From Billgrantia zhangzhouensis (GTDB taxonomy: Bacteria > Pseudomonadota > Gammaproteobacteria > Pseudomonadales > Halomonadaceae), in NCBI RefSeq assembly GCF_021404465.1, contig NZ_JABFTT010000022.1:1-51254 (forward strand): 51,254 nucleotides of DNA, given 5' to 3'. Of this stretch, positions 1 through 8,722 are shown one piece after another. The position numbers were made by a program, and so were the translations under genes. The notes below the pieces were generated by a model that saw only the letters and a list, made by a program, of their open reading frames with translations, was not told the origin of the DNA and made no database searches. How positions within the stretch are numbered: position 1 is the first letter of the stretch; each line of letters begins with the position of its first letter.

Positions 1-38
1 GAGCGTGACAATGCGATGTCAGGACACGGGCGAGCAAG

Positions 39-76
39 CTATCCACAGGCGCTTGCAAACGAGGGGCTGTGGATGG
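39..76. repeat. Inverted pair of DnaA-box-like 9-mers downstream of pssA
   Basis: CTATCCACA (39-47) and, inverted, TGTGGATGG (68-76) form perfect 8-bp arms ATCCACAG/CTGTGGAT separated by 18 bp. The left copy differs from the DnaA box TTATCCACA at one position, the right copy at two. Nothing else suggests an origin. A weaker GC hairpin (103-109 with 115-121), without a U-tract, lies between this pair and the pssA stop. Confidence 0.3.
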
Positions 77-140
77 TTTTGCACCGGGACCGGAGACGAC
101 GACGCCCGCGCGGGGCGGGCGCAAATACCTCGCGATCGGC

Positions 141-1019
141 TCAGCTCTCAGGCGGAGAATGTCGCACCTTGCGCATGATGGCCAGCGTCGGCCCGGAAGC
201 CACATAGGCACCGAACAGCAGTAGCAGCATCACGGAGGGTTCGACCGAGATCACCACGAAGCCGAGCACGATGGCCAGCAGCACCACGAAGGGTACCGGC
301 CCCTTCAGGTCGATATCCTTGAAGCTGTAGTAGCGGATGTTGCTCACCATCAGGATGCCGGCAGTGGCGACGACGATCAGCATCAACAGCTTGAAGCCAA
401 AGGCTTCGGCATCGAAGCTGTGGAAAGTCCATACACTTGCCGCCACGAAAGCCGCGGCCGAAGGGCTTGGCAAGCCGATGAACCATTTCTTGTCGACACT
501 GCCGATCTGCACATTGAACCGCGCCAAGCGCAGTGCCGCACAGGCAACGTAGAGGAAAGCCACGACCCAGCCGGTCTTACCGATGTCCTGAAGAATCCAG
601 GTAAACGCCACCAGCGCCGGCGCCACGCCGAACGAAAGCATGTCGGAGAGACTGTCGTACTCGGCACCGAAAGCGCTCTGGGTATTGGTCAAACGGGCAA
701 CACGCCCATCCAGGCCGTCGAGCACCATGGCAATGAATATTGCCACCGCTGCCGCAGTGAAATCGCCATTGATGCCGGCCACTACCGAGAAGAACCCGGC
801 GAATAGCGCCGAGGTGGTAAACAAGTTGGGCAGCAGATAAATACCCCTGCGCCTGACCTTCTTGCCATCCTCGATCGATTCTTCGATTACCTCCGTCTCG
901 CGTACAAAGGCGGCGGCCAGATCCTCTTCGTCAAGCTGGCCTCCCTTGCCATCGGTAGAGCCTGACTCAGTGTCGGCGCGGCGTGGGTCATGCTCGGTAC
1001 TGCGGGGATCCTGACTCAT
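141..1019 (-). CDS. pssA: CDP-diacylglycerol--serine O-phosphatidyltransferase
   Basis: This integral membrane enzyme condenses CDP-diacylglycerol with L-serine to phosphatidylserine, the precursor of phosphatidylethanolamine. The CDP-alcohol phosphotransferase signature is complete: D104-G-x2-A-R109, eight residues, G118, D122 and D126, with several hydrophobic segments from about residue 62 to the C-terminus. The first 50 or so residues are acidic, soluble and not part of the catalytic fold; such N-terminal extensions occur in this subfamily. It lies downstream of ilvC on the same strand, but a 152-bp gap with a strong hairpin separates them, so it is probably transcribed separately. The assignment is confident; the exact start is less so. 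Confidence 0.93.
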   Translation of the reverse strand: MSQDPRSTEHDPRRADTESGSTDGKGGQLDEEDLAAAFVRETEVIEESIEDGKKVRRRGIYLLPNLFTTSALFAGFFSVVAGINGDFTAAAVAIFIAMVLDGLDGRVARLTNTQSAFGAEYDSLSDMLSFGVAPALVAFTWILQDIGKTGWVVAFLYVACAALRLARFNVQIGSVDKKWFIGLPSPSAAAFVAASVWTFHSFDAEAFGFKLLMLIVVATAGILMVSNIRYYSFKDIDLKGPVPFVVLLAIVLGFVVISVEPSVMLLLLFGAYVASGPTLAIMRKVRHSPPES

Positions 1020-1116
1020 TCGTCTCGTCCGTTGCCAGAATGGGGTAGCTCATGATGAAGCCTTCATTCTACACGGTGCTACCGGAGCGAAAAGCGCAGT
1101 GCGCATAGCCCTAACG

Positions 1117-1149
1117 CACCAAGGGCGCGGAGAATCCGCGCCCTTGGTG
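1117..1149 (-). terminator. Perfect hairpin downstream of ilvC
   Basis: A perfect 15-bp stem (1117-1131 with 1135-1149) with a GAA loop on the + strand lies 22 bp beyond the ilvC stop. On the minus strand it is followed by GCGTTAGG rather than a run of U, so it may stall polymerase or protect the ilvC 3' end rather than act as a classical intrinsic terminator. Confidence 0.5.
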
Positions 1150-1171
1150 TCGTTCGAGCGAAACTGGCGAC

Positions 1172-2188
1172 TCAGTTCTTGGACTTGTCCACCAGCTGAT
1201 TGGCGGCGATCCACGGCATCATGCCGCGGAGCTTGGCGCCAACCAGCTCGATTTCGTGTTCGGCGTTCAGACGCCGGCGTGCCGTCATCGAGGGATAGTT
1301 GGTGTTGCCTTCCTGAATGAACATTTTGGCGTATTCACCGGTCTGGATGCGCTTGAGTGCATTGCGCATGGCCTGGCGGGACTGCTCGTTGATCACCTCG
1401 GGACCGGTCACATACTCGCCATACTCCGCATTGTTGGAGATGGAGTAGTTCATGTTGGCAATGCCGCCCTCATACATCAGGTCGACGATCAGCTTGAGTT
1501 CGTGCAGACACTCGAAGTAAGCCATCTCGGGAGCGTAACCCGCTTCGGTCAGGGTCTCGAAGCCCGCCTTGACCAGCTCCACCGCACCACCGCACAGCAC
1601 GGCCTGCTCGCCGAACAGGTCGGTTTCGGTCTCATCCTTGAAGGTGGTCTCAATGATCCCGCTACGGCCGCCGCCGATGGCCGCAGCGTAGGATAGCGCA
1701 AGCTCCTTGGCCCTGCCGGAGGCATCCTGATGGATGGCAATCAGGTCAGGAATACCACCACCCTTGACGAACTCGGAGCGCACGGTGTGCCCCGGCGCCT
1801 TGGGCGCGATCATGATGACGTCGAGATCGCGACGCGGCTCGATCTGGTTGTAGTGGATGTTGAAGCCGTGGGCGAAGGCCAGGGTAGCGCCTTCCTTCAG
1901 GTTCGGCTCGACCTGGTTCTCGTAGATCGCCTTCTGGTTTTCATCCGGCGCCAGGATCATGACCACGTCGGCGGACTTGCATGCCTCCTCGACAGAGGCC
2001 ACTTTCAGGCCGGCAGTCTCGGCCTTGGCTGCAGAAGAAGAACCGGCCCGCAGGGCGACGGTAACGTCGACGCCGGATTCCTTCAGGTTATTGGCATGGG
2101 CATGGCCCTGCGAGCCATAACCCACGATGGTGACCTTCTTGCCCTGGATGAGAGCGAGGTCGCAGTCCTTGTCGTAATAGACACGCAT
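1172..2188 (-). CDS. ilvC: Ketol-acid reductoisomerase (class I, NADP+)
   Basis: Catalyses the Mg2+-dependent alkyl migration and NADPH reduction of acetolactate or acetohydroxybutyrate, the second common step of valine, leucine and isoleucine synthesis. The Rossmann motif GYGSQGHAHANNL lies at residues 24-36 and the catalytic metal-binding segment DETETDLFGEQ lies in the knotted C-terminal domain. The length of 338 aa is that of the short class I enzymes, not the about 490-aa class II form of enterobacteria. It is divergent from its probable activator ilvY, and not in an operon with ilvIH. Confidence 0.97.
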   Translation of the reverse strand: MRVYYDKDCDLALIQGKKVTIVGYGSQGHAHANNLKESGVDVTVALRAGSSSAAKAETAGLKVASVEEACKSADVVMILAPDENQKAIYENQVEPNLKEGATLAFAHGFNIHYNQIEPRRDLDVIMIAPKAPGHTVRSEFVKGGGIPDLIAIHQDASGRAKELALSYAAAIGGGRSGIIETTFKDETETDLFGEQAVLCGGAVELVKAGFETLTEAGYAPEMAYFECLHELKLIVDLMYEGGIANMNYSISNNAEYGEYVTGPEVINEQSRQAMRNALKRIQTGEYAKMFIQEGNTNYPSMTARRRLNAEHEIELVGAKLRGMMPWIAANQLVDKSKN

Positions 2189-2311
2189 GGCGGTGCTCCT
2201 GAAAGCGAAGTGTGTGGTTTCGATTGGTGTCAGCGTTGATGGCCACCCGCGCCGTCTGTCGCGGCGCTGGGAGTCGGTTCATTCGATGGGTCAACCTTAA
2301 CGCCACACACT

Positions 2312-2339
2312 CGTTGCGTAAAACGCGATATTTGCAACG
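2312..2339. promoter_or_regulatory. Probable IlvY operator in the ilvC-ilvY intergenic region
   Basis: The 181-bp divergent region contains the inverted pair CGTTGC (2312-2317) and GCAACG (2334-2339), and inside it the nested palindrome GCGT-AAA-ACGC (2316-2326). Known IlvY operators contain TTGCAA-like inverted repeats between ilvY and ilvC, and a further ATGCAAT lies at 2354-2360. On the minus strand TTTACG, 17 nt and TAAGGT could be the ilvC promoter. Function is inferred from position and symmetry. Confidence 0.5.
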
Positions 2340-2369
2340 TTACATCCCGGATCATGCAATAATGTGGCA

Positions 2370-3257
2370 ATGGACATGCGACCGCTCAAACAATTTCTCG
2401 CCCTGGCCGAAACGCTGCACTTCGGACGTGCCAGCGAGATGTGCCACGTCAGCCCCTCGACGCTCTCCCGCACCATTCGTCAGCTCGAGGAGCATCTCGA
2501 TGTGGTGCTGTTCGTGCGCGACAACCGCCATGTCACCCTGACCCGTCAGGGCCGGCAGTTCCAAGAGTACTCCCGCGAGGCCCTCGCCCAATGGGAGCTG
2601 TTACGGCATAGCCTCAGCAGCGAGACGGGAGAACTCGCTGGGGAGATCAGCATCTATTGCTCGGTCACGGCCAGTTACAGCTTCCTGTACGACTTGCTCA
2701 GCGACTTTCGCCTGCGCCACCCACGGATCGAGCTCAAGCTCCATACCGGAGATCCTGCCGAGGCGATGAACCGCGTGCTGGCCGGCGAAGAGGACATGGC
2801 CATCACGCCGCGTCCACGCAGTGCTCCCGGCGCCCTGGCCTTCAAATCGCTGACCCGCTCACCATTGGTCTTCATCGCCCCCGTGGAACAGGCAGCCTGG
2901 ATTCCCACCACCCCGGAGTCGCCTTCCGTCGAGCAGTGGCAGGGGGTACCCATGATCCTATCCGAGGCGGGCCTGTCGCGAGATTATGTCGACACCTGGT
3001 TTCGCGCCCTGGGAGTCTCGCCCACCATCTACGCCCAAGTGGCAGGGCATGAAGCGATCGTCAGCATGGTGGGGCTCGGCTTCGGTATCGGCGTGGTGCC
3101 GAAGATTGTGCTCGACAACAGTCCGCTCCTGGAGCGCGTGCGGGTACTGCCGGTCAAACCGGAACTGCCCTACTACGATGTCGGCCTGTGCGTGCTCAAC
3201 CGTCAGCTCAAGAGCCCGCTGATTCAGGCGCTGTGGGAAACGGTCACCGAACGTTAG
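2370..3257 (+). CDS. ilvY: LysR-type activator of ilvC
   Basis: A 295-aa LysR-family regulator. It opens with a winged helix-turn-helix (MRPLKQFLALAETLHFGRAS, then SPSTLSRTIRQLEEHL) closely like IlvY, followed by a periplasmic-binding-protein-like effector domain from about residue 90. Characterised IlvY proteins sense acetolactate or acetohydroxybutyrate and activate the divergent ilvC; the divergent arrangement here supports that role. ATG 2370 (M-D-M-R-P-L) is chosen over the in-frame GTG at 2364 because it matches IlvY N-termini; ATG 2376 is also possible. Confidence 0.9.
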   Translation: MDMRPLKQFLALAETLHFGRASEMCHVSPSTLSRTIRQLEEHLDVVLFVRDNRHVTLTRQGRQFQEYSREALAQWELLRHSLSSETGELAGEISIYCSVTASYSFLYDLLSDFRLRHPRIELKLHTGDPAEAMNRVLAGEEDMAITPRPRSAPGALAFKSLTRSPLVFIAPVEQAAWIPTTPESPSVEQWQGVPMILSEAGLSRDYVDTWFRALGVSPTIYAQVAGHEAIVSMVGLGFGIGVVPKIVLDNSPLLERVRVLPVKPELPYYDVGLCVLNRQLKSPLIQALWETVTER

Positions 3258-3261
3258 GACG

Positions 3262-3284
3262 AAAAAGCCGCCCCGAAGGGCGGC
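3262..3284 (-). terminator. Intrinsic terminator of ilvIH
   Basis: On the minus strand GCCGCCC-TTCG-GGGCGGC is followed at once by TTTTT: a 7-bp GC stem with a UUCG tetraloop and a U-tract, 45 bp past the ilvH stop. It sits just after the ilvY stop on the other strand and may slow that convergent transcript as well. Confidence 0.9.
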
Positions 3285-3329
3285 CTAACATTCTGCGATG
3301 TTGATTTACGTCACGAGTGCGTTCGTCGA

Positions 3330-3821
3330 TCAGAGCGAGAGCACCTTGTCGCCACGGGCTATGCCCGAAACCCCGGTCCGCGCCACCTCGAGGATTCCCA
3401 CCGGCCCCATGGCCTGCAGGAAGGCGTCGAGCTTGGACGCATCGCCGGTGATCTGCACCGTATAGAGACTTGGTGTGACGTCGACGATCTGCGCGCGGAA
3501 GATATCGACGGTACGCTTGACCTCGTCGCGGGCCGCCCCCAGCGCCTTGACTTTCACCAGCATCAACTCGCGCTCGATATGGTTGCCCTCGGTGAGGTCG
3601 ACCAGCTTGATCACGTCGATCAGCTTGTTGAGGTGCTTGGTGATCTGCTCGATCACCCGGTCGTCGCCGACGGTGGTCACGGTCAGCCGCGACAGCGACG
3701 GGTCTTCGGTGGGCGCCACGTTGAGCGTCTCGATGTTGAAGTTGCGTTGCGAGAACAGCCCTACCACGCGAGACAGTGCGCCCGGTTCGTTTTCCATGAG
3801 AATCGAGATGATATGGCGCAT
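3330..3821 (-). CDS. ilvH: Acetolactate synthase small (regulatory) subunit
   Basis: The regulatory subunit of acetohydroxyacid synthase. An N-terminal ACT domain (residues 1-75, with MENEPGALSRVVGLFSQRNF) binds valine for feedback inhibition, and a C-terminal domain activates the catalytic subunit. At 163 aa it has the usual IlvH length. Its ATG overlaps the ilvI TGA by one base (TGATG), so translation is probably coupled and subunit ratios set by that junction. Confidence 0.96.
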   Translation of the reverse strand: MRHIISILMENEPGALSRVVGLFSQRNFNIETLNVAPTEDPSLSRLTVTTVGDDRVIEQITKHLNKLIDVIKLVDLTEGNHIERELMLVKVKALGAARDEVKRTVDIFRAQIVDVTPSLYTVQITGDASKLDAFLQAMGPVGILEVARTGVSGIARGDKVLSL

Positions 3822-5545
3822 CAGGTCCGCTCCGTCTTGGAAAGCAGCATGTCACGCATGGAGCCGAGGGGCACCTGCATCGGATAAACGTGCTCGCGCG
3901 GGTCGACGATGACATCGACGAACACCAACTCGTGCTTGTCGGCGAAAGTACGTTCCAGCGCCGGGCGCAGCTCGTCCATCGTCTCCACCCGCAACGCAGT
4001 GAAGCCATAAGCCTCGATCAGCTTGGCAAAGTCGGGCAACGACTCCATGTAGGAGTGCGCATGGCGCGACTTGTAGTTGAGGTCCTGCCACTGGCGCACC
4101 ATGCCCAGCGAGGCATTGTTCAGGTTGATGATCTTCACCCCACCGCCGAACTGCTTACAGGTGGAGAGTTCCTGCATCATCATCTGGAAGCTGCCTTCGC
4201 CGGTGACGCAAACCACCTGCTCCTCGGGAAAGTTCTGCTTGATGCCCATGGCCGCCGGGAAGCCGAAGCCCATGGTGCCGAGCCCGCCCGAGGTGATGAA
4301 GCGATTGGGCTTGTCGAACTTGTAGTACTGGGCAGCGAACATCTGGTGCTGGCCCACGTCGGTGGTGACGTAGGCTTCCCCGCGAGTGACCTCGCACAGC
4401 GCCTCGATCACCTCCTGCGGCTTGAGCTGCTCGCCCGGCCTCGAAGGCTCGTAGAGCTTGCCGCGGCGTTCTTCGCGCCAGCCGTCGATCTTGCTCCACC
4501 ACTCTTCCAAGGCTTCGGGATAGGCGATCTCCTTGCCCTGCACCAGGCTTATCATCTCGTCGATCACGCTGGCCGCCGGCCCCACGATGGGAACGTCGGC
4601 ACGCACCGTCTTCGACACCGAGCTGGGGTCGATGTCGACATGGATGATCTTGGCGGTGGGACAGAACTTGGAGGTGTTGTTGGTCACACGGTCGTCGAAA
4701 CGCGCCCCGATGGCGATGATCAGATCGGCATGGTGCATGGCCATGTTGGACTCATAGGAGCCGTGCATGCCCAGCCAGCCCAGGCACTGGCGATCGCTTT
4801 GCGGGTAGGCGCCGATGCCCATCAACGTGGTGGTAATGGGGTAGCCGAGCCGCTTGACCAAATCGGTCAGCCCCTCGCAGGCGCGCCCGGTGATGATCCC
4901 ACCGCCGGTGTAGAAGACCGGCCGCTTGGCCTTGAGCATCATCTCGACGGCCTTCTTGATCTGGCCGGTATGCCCCCGCGCCACTGGGTTGTATGAGCGC
5001 AGCTTGACCTTCTTCGGGTAAACGTATTCGTAACGCTCGGTGGGCGCGGTCATGTCCTTGGGAATGTCCACCACCACTGGGCCGGGCCGCCCTGTCGAGG
5101 CCAGATAGAAGGCTTTCTTCAGAACTTCGGGAATCTCGGTCGGGTGTTTGATCGAGAAGCTGTGCTTCACGATCGGGCGGGTCACGCCGATGATGTCGGT
5201 TTCCTGGAAAGCGTCGTCACCGATCAGGTGACTCATCACCTGACCACACAGCACCACCATGGGAATCGAATCCATGTAGGCGGTGGCAATGCCGGTAACG
5301 GCGTTGGTGGCACCGGGGCCGGAGGTGACCAGCACCACGCCGGGCTTGCCGGAGGCTCGGGCGTAGCCATCGGCAGCGTGAGTGGCCGCCTGTTCGTGGC
5401 GCACCAGGATGTGCTTGACCTTGTCCTGACGGAACAGTGCATCGTAGATGTGCAGCGCCGCGCCGCCCGGATAGCCATAGATGTATTCGACGCCTTCATC
5501 CTGCAGGAATCGGGCGATCATATCCGCGCCGGAAAGCAATTCCAC
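3821..5545 (-). CDS. ilvI: Acetolactate synthase large (catalytic) subunit
   Basis: The thiamine-diphosphate enzyme that condenses two pyruvates, or pyruvate with 2-oxobutyrate. The N-terminal segment has the catalytic-Glu region (DEGVEYIYGYPGGAALHIYD); the C-terminal ThDP/Mg motif is GEGSFQM...NLNN, with the GEG variant I recall from pseudomonad relatives. The start is GTG 5545: it lies 8 nt after GGGGAG and gives a 574-aa protein beginning VELLSGAD, like E. coli IlvI. An in-frame GTG at 5644 would add about 33 Arg-rich residues and has no support. ilvB would be an equally acceptable name. Confidence 0.95.
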   Translation of the reverse strand: MELLSGADMIARFLQDEGVEYIYGYPGGAALHIYDALFRQDKVKHILVRHEQAATHAADGYARASGKPGVVLVTSGPGATNAVTGIATAYMDSIPMVVLCGQVMSHLIGDDAFQETDIIGVTRPIVKHSFSIKHPTEIPEVLKKAFYLASTGRPGPVVVDIPKDMTAPTERYEYVYPKKVKLRSYNPVARGHTGQIKKAVEMMLKAKRPVFYTGGGIITGRACEGLTDLVKRLGYPITTTLMGIGAYPQSDRQCLGWLGMHGSYESNMAMHHADLIIAIGARFDDRVTNNTSKFCPTAKIIHVDIDPSSVSKTVRADVPIVGPAASVIDEMISLVQGKEIAYPEALEEWWSKIDGWREERRGKLYEPSRPGEQLKPQEVIEALCEVTRGEAYVTTDVGQHQMFAAQYYKFDKPNRFITSGGLGTMGFGFPAAMGIKQNFPEEQVVCVTGEGSFQMMMQELSTCKQFGGGVKIINLNNASLGMVRQWQDLNYKSRHAHSYMESLPDFAKLIEAYGFTALRVETMDELRPALERTFADKHELVFVDVIVDPREHVYPMQVPLGSMRDMLLSKTERT

Positions 5546-5923
5546 TTGTGTATCTCCCCTGGAGGTCTCGAGTGCGATCCGTACCCTTGTTGGATGGGCA
5601 CGGGGTCGAGTGCGGCGGTATGCCGCTGTCGGCGAGGCCGACACCTGATGCCAAACCCTGGCTGGTTAGCCCTGTTGGGGCCTGCACTCTCTTCGGGAAC
5701 ACCGGCCGATGCTGCGCTTGCGACATCAACCTGCCGTTCCCTATCGCGGCGGATCGCCGCGTCGGGGCATTGGCCGAATCCGGCGGTTGGCCGGTTCCGG
5801 AGTCCTTCGGCGGGTAGAGGCTACTAGGCCTACCCTTCGCACGGAAATGGGGGGTTGCCCGCTGGTGTCCGTGCCCGCAAATCAGGAACGCTCAAGATTC
5901 CAACAGCCTAGCGGCAGTGTCAA
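5546..5923 (-). promoter_or_regulatory. Long structured leader and promoter of ilvIH
   Basis: This gene-free stretch, read on the minus strand, starts with a consensus -35 TTGACA (5923-5918); 17 nt later is only a weak -10 (GAATCT). It then has about 340 nt of GC-rich leader before the GTG of ilvI. Near the 3' end are two adjacent hairpins, TGTCGGC-CTC-GCCGACA (5643-5627) and GCGG-CATA-CCGC (5626-5615 area). Neither is followed by a U-tract, and I found no leader peptide rich in Leu, Ile or Val, so classical attenuation is not shown. A leader this long suggests RNA-level control. Confidence 0.5.
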
Positions 5924-5955
5924 CTGTGTTACGGCTGCGAACGGAAGCACAGCGT

Positions 5956-5986
5956 AAAAAAGCCCGCCGGCAATATGCGGGCGGGC
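5956..5986 (-). terminator. Intrinsic terminator of clpB
   Basis: On the minus strand GCCCGCC and GGCGGGC (5986-5980 with 5968-5962) form a 7-bp stem around an 11-nt loop, followed by TTTTTT (5961-5956). It ends the clpB transcript about 80 bp after the stop and lies just upstream of the ilvIH promoter. The bases between 5987 and 6067 hold nothing else recognisable. Confidence 0.85.
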
Positions 5987-6067
5987 AAGGGGGTTACAGG
6001 ACGCAACCTATAAGACAGTGTAGTCGCTCGCCAGGCTCTGCACCGGGTAACGCGTTATGACTCTGTA

Positions 6068-8650
6068 TCAAGCGCGAAAGACGAATTTGTCGTCTTCCAC
6101 CTCAACGTGGATGGTATCGCCGGAGGCAAAACGGCCAGCCAGCAGATCCTGGGCCAATGGATTCTCGATACGGCTCTGGATCGCCCGCTTGAGCGGCCGC
6201 GCACCGAACACCGGATCGAAGCCCGCCAGTGCAAGTTGCGCCATCGCCTCGTCGCTGACCTCGAGTTGCATGCCGTGCTCGACCAGGCGTGCGCGCAGAC
6301 GATCGAGCTGAATGCCGGCAATGGCTTCGATCTGCTCTTGACGCAAGGCATGGAACACCACCACTTCATCGATGCGGTTGATCAACTCTGGGCGGAAATG
6401 CATGCCTACCACATCCATGACGGAACGCTTCATCTCCTCGTACTGCTCATCGTCACCGCCCATCCGCTGGATGATGTCCGAGCCCATATTGGAAGTCATC
6501 ACTATCACGGTGTTGCGGAAGTCCACGGTGCGCCCCTGACCATCGGTGAGACGCCCGTCTTCCAGCACTTGCAGCAGGATGTTGAACACATCCGGGTGCG
6601 CCTTCTCCACCTCGTCTAGCAGCAGCACCGAATAAGGCTTACGCCGTACCGCCTCGGTCAGGTAGCCGCCCTCCTCGTAGCCGACATAGCCGGGAGGCGC
6701 GCCGATCAGGCGAGCCACGGAGTGCTTCTCCATGAACTCCGACATGTCGATACGCACCATGGCCTCCTCGGTGTCGAACAGGAAGCTCGCCAGCGCCTTG
6801 CACAGCTCGGTCTTGCCCACCCCGGTCGGGCCGAGGAACAGGAAGGAGCCGTTGGGCCGGTTGGGGTCGGCGAGCCCGGCACGGGAGCGACGCACGGCGT
6901 TGGCCACGGCGGTCACCGCCTCGTCCTGACCGATCACCCGCTGGTGGAGCGCCTCTTCCATGCGCAGCAGCTTGTCGCGCTCGCCCTCGAGCATCTTGGC
7001 CACCGGAATGCCGGTCCAACGCGATACGACTTCCGCGATTTCCTCCTCGGTGACATTGGAGCGCAGCAGCTTGTGGCTCGAGGTGTCGGTCTCGGCCTCA
7101 CTGGACTCGGCGATCTTCTTCTCCAGCTCGGGTATGACGCCGTACTGCAGCTCCGACATGCGCGCGAGATCACCCTGGCGGCGCGCCTGCTCGAGGTCGA
7201 TGCGGGCGCGGTCGAGCTCGTCCTTGAACTGAGCGGCACCTTGAATGCTGGCCTTCTCGGCCCTCCAGATCTCGTCGAGGTCGGCGTACTCGCGCTCGAG
7301 CTCGTCGATCTGCTCCTCGAGGCTCTCGAGGCGCTTCCTGGAGGCCTCGTCGGTCTCCTTCTTGAGGTGCTCGCGCTCCATCTTGAGCTGAATCAGGCGA
7401 CGGTCGAGCCGGTCCATCTCCTCGGGCTTGGAGTCGAGTTCCATGCGGATTCGAGAGGAAGCCTCGTCGATCAGATCGATGGCCTTGTCGGGCAACTGTC
7501 GGTCGGTGATGTAGCGGGTCGACAGCTTGGCCGCGGCGATGATGGCACCGTCGGTGATGTCGACGCCATGGTGCACTTCGTAGCGCTCCTTGAGGCCGCG
7601 CAGGATCGCCACGGTGTCCTCCTCGGAGGGCTCGTCGACCAGCACCTTCTGGAAGCGCCGCTCCAACGCGGCATCCTTCTCGATGTACTTGCGGTACTCA
7701 TCGAGAGTCGTTGCCCCCACGCAGTGCAGTTCACCGCGAGCCAGTGCCGGCTTGAGCATGTTGCCGGCGTCCATGGCACCCTCAGCCTTGCCGGCACCGA
7801 CCATGGTATGCAGCTCGTCGATGAACAGGATGACCCGCCCCTCTTCCTGGGCCAGCTCCTTGAGCACCGACTTGAGGCGCTCCTCGAACTCACCGCGGAA
7901 CTTGGCCCCGGCCAGCAGCGAGCCCATGTCGAGCGACAGTACACGCTTGTCCTTGAGGCCTTCCGGCACTTCGCCATTGACGATGCGCTGGGCCAGGCCC
8001 TCAACGATGGCGGTCTTGCCCACACCGGGCTCACCAATCAGTACCGGGTTGTTCTTGGTGCGCCGCTGCAGCACCTGGATGGTACGGCGGATCTCGTCGT
8101 CACGACCGATCACCGGGTCGAGCTTGCCGTCGGCGGCGCGTGCAGTGAGGTCGAGGGTGTACTTCTCGAGTGCCTCACGGCTCTCCTCGGCGTTGGGGTC
8201 GTCGACCCGCTCGCCGCCGCGTACGCTGTCGATGGCCTGCTCCAGGGCCTTGCGAGTCACGCCGGCTTGAGTCAGCAACTTGGTGACGGCATGCCCCATT
8301 TCCAGAGCGGCCAGCAGCACCAGCTCGCTGGCAATGTATTGGTCGCCGCGCTGCTGGGCCTCGCGGTCGGTCAGGTTGAACAGCTTGATCAGGTCCCGCG
8401 AGGGCTGCACCTCGCCGGTAAACTGGCCGACCTTGGGCAGATCGTCGAGATGTCCGGCCAGGGCGTCGCGCAGCCGCGCGGCATCACCGCCGGCCTTCTG
8501 GACGAGCGCCTTAATGCCGGTATCGCGAGCGTCCAGTAACGCCAGCAGCAGGTGGCCAGGCTCGAGTTGATTGTGTCCGCGTCCCACGGCCAGGGACTGG
8601 GCATCGGCCACGGCGTTCTGCAGCCTGGCGGTGAACTTGTCGAAACGCAT
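6068..8650 (-). CDS. clpB: ATP-dependent disaggregase ClpB
   Basis: An 860-aa Hsp100 AAA+ chaperone that, with DnaK, extracts polypeptides from aggregates. In order: Clp-N repeats (MRFDKFTARLQNAV onward, residues 1-145), AAA-1 with Walker A GEPGVGKT, the long coiled-coil middle domain rich in Glu/Arg (about 410-525) that distinguishes ClpB from ClpA/C, and AAA-2 with Walker A GPTGVGKT. ATG 8650 is chosen because it follows GGAGGAAA and matches ClpB N-termini; a reading open further upstream is not used. It is transcribed from a heat-shock-type promoter at 8723-8751. Confidence 0.97.
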   Translation of the reverse strand: MRFDKFTARLQNAVADAQSLAVGRGHNQLEPGHLLLALLDARDTGIKALVQKAGGDAARLRDALAGHLDDLPKVGQFTGEVQPSRDLIKLFNLTDREAQQRGDQYIASELVLLAALEMGHAVTKLLTQAGVTRKALEQAIDSVRGGERVDDPNAEESREALEKYTLDLTARAADGKLDPVIGRDDEIRRTIQVLQRRTKNNPVLIGEPGVGKTAIVEGLAQRIVNGEVPEGLKDKRVLSLDMGSLLAGAKFRGEFEERLKSVLKELAQEEGRVILFIDELHTMVGAGKAEGAMDAGNMLKPALARGELHCVGATTLDEYRKYIEKDAALERRFQKVLVDEPSEEDTVAILRGLKERYEVHHGVDITDGAIIAAAKLSTRYITDRQLPDKAIDLIDEASSRIRMELDSKPEEMDRLDRRLIQLKMEREHLKKETDEASRKRLESLEEQIDELEREYADLDEIWRAEKASIQGAAQFKDELDRARIDLEQARRQGDLARMSELQYGVIPELEKKIAESSEAETDTSSHKLLRSNVTEEEIAEVVSRWTGIPVAKMLEGERDKLLRMEEALHQRVIGQDEAVTAVANAVRRSRAGLADPNRPNGSFLFLGPTGVGKTELCKALASFLFDTEEAMVRIDMSEFMEKHSVARLIGAPPGYVGYEEGGYLTEAVRRKPYSVLLLDEVEKAHPDVFNILLQVLEDGRLTDGQGRTVDFRNTVIVMTSNMGSDIIQRMGGDDEQYEEMKRSVMDVVGMHFRPELINRIDEVVVFHALRQEQIEAIAGIQLDRLRARLVEHGMQLEVSDEAMAQLALAGFDPVFGARPLKRAIQSRIENPLAQDLLAGRFASGDTIHVEVEDDKFVFRA

Positions 8651-8722
8651 TCGCTTTCCTCCATCGGGGTGGCGGCGCGTTCGGACGCGCCGCTTGGCCC
8701 TGCCATATCGTATTGACAGATT

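Noticed and set aside
103..121. GC hairpin downstream of pssA considered as a terminator
   Set aside because: The stem is short and no U-tract follows on the minus strand.
3890..4996. A 368-codon open frame opposite ilvI
   Set aside because: Antisense of conserved acetolactate synthase, without start signals or family similarity.
5496..5729. A 77-codon frame in the ilvIH leader considered as an attenuator peptide
   Set aside because: It is not enriched in Ile, Leu or Val in a cluster, overlaps the ilvI start, and no terminator with a U-tract follows it.
6722..8539. A 605-codon open frame on the + strand opposite clpB
   Set aside because: It is the antisense of a highly conserved, GC-rich gene; the translated sequence has no recognisable family and there is no ribosome-binding site or promoter.
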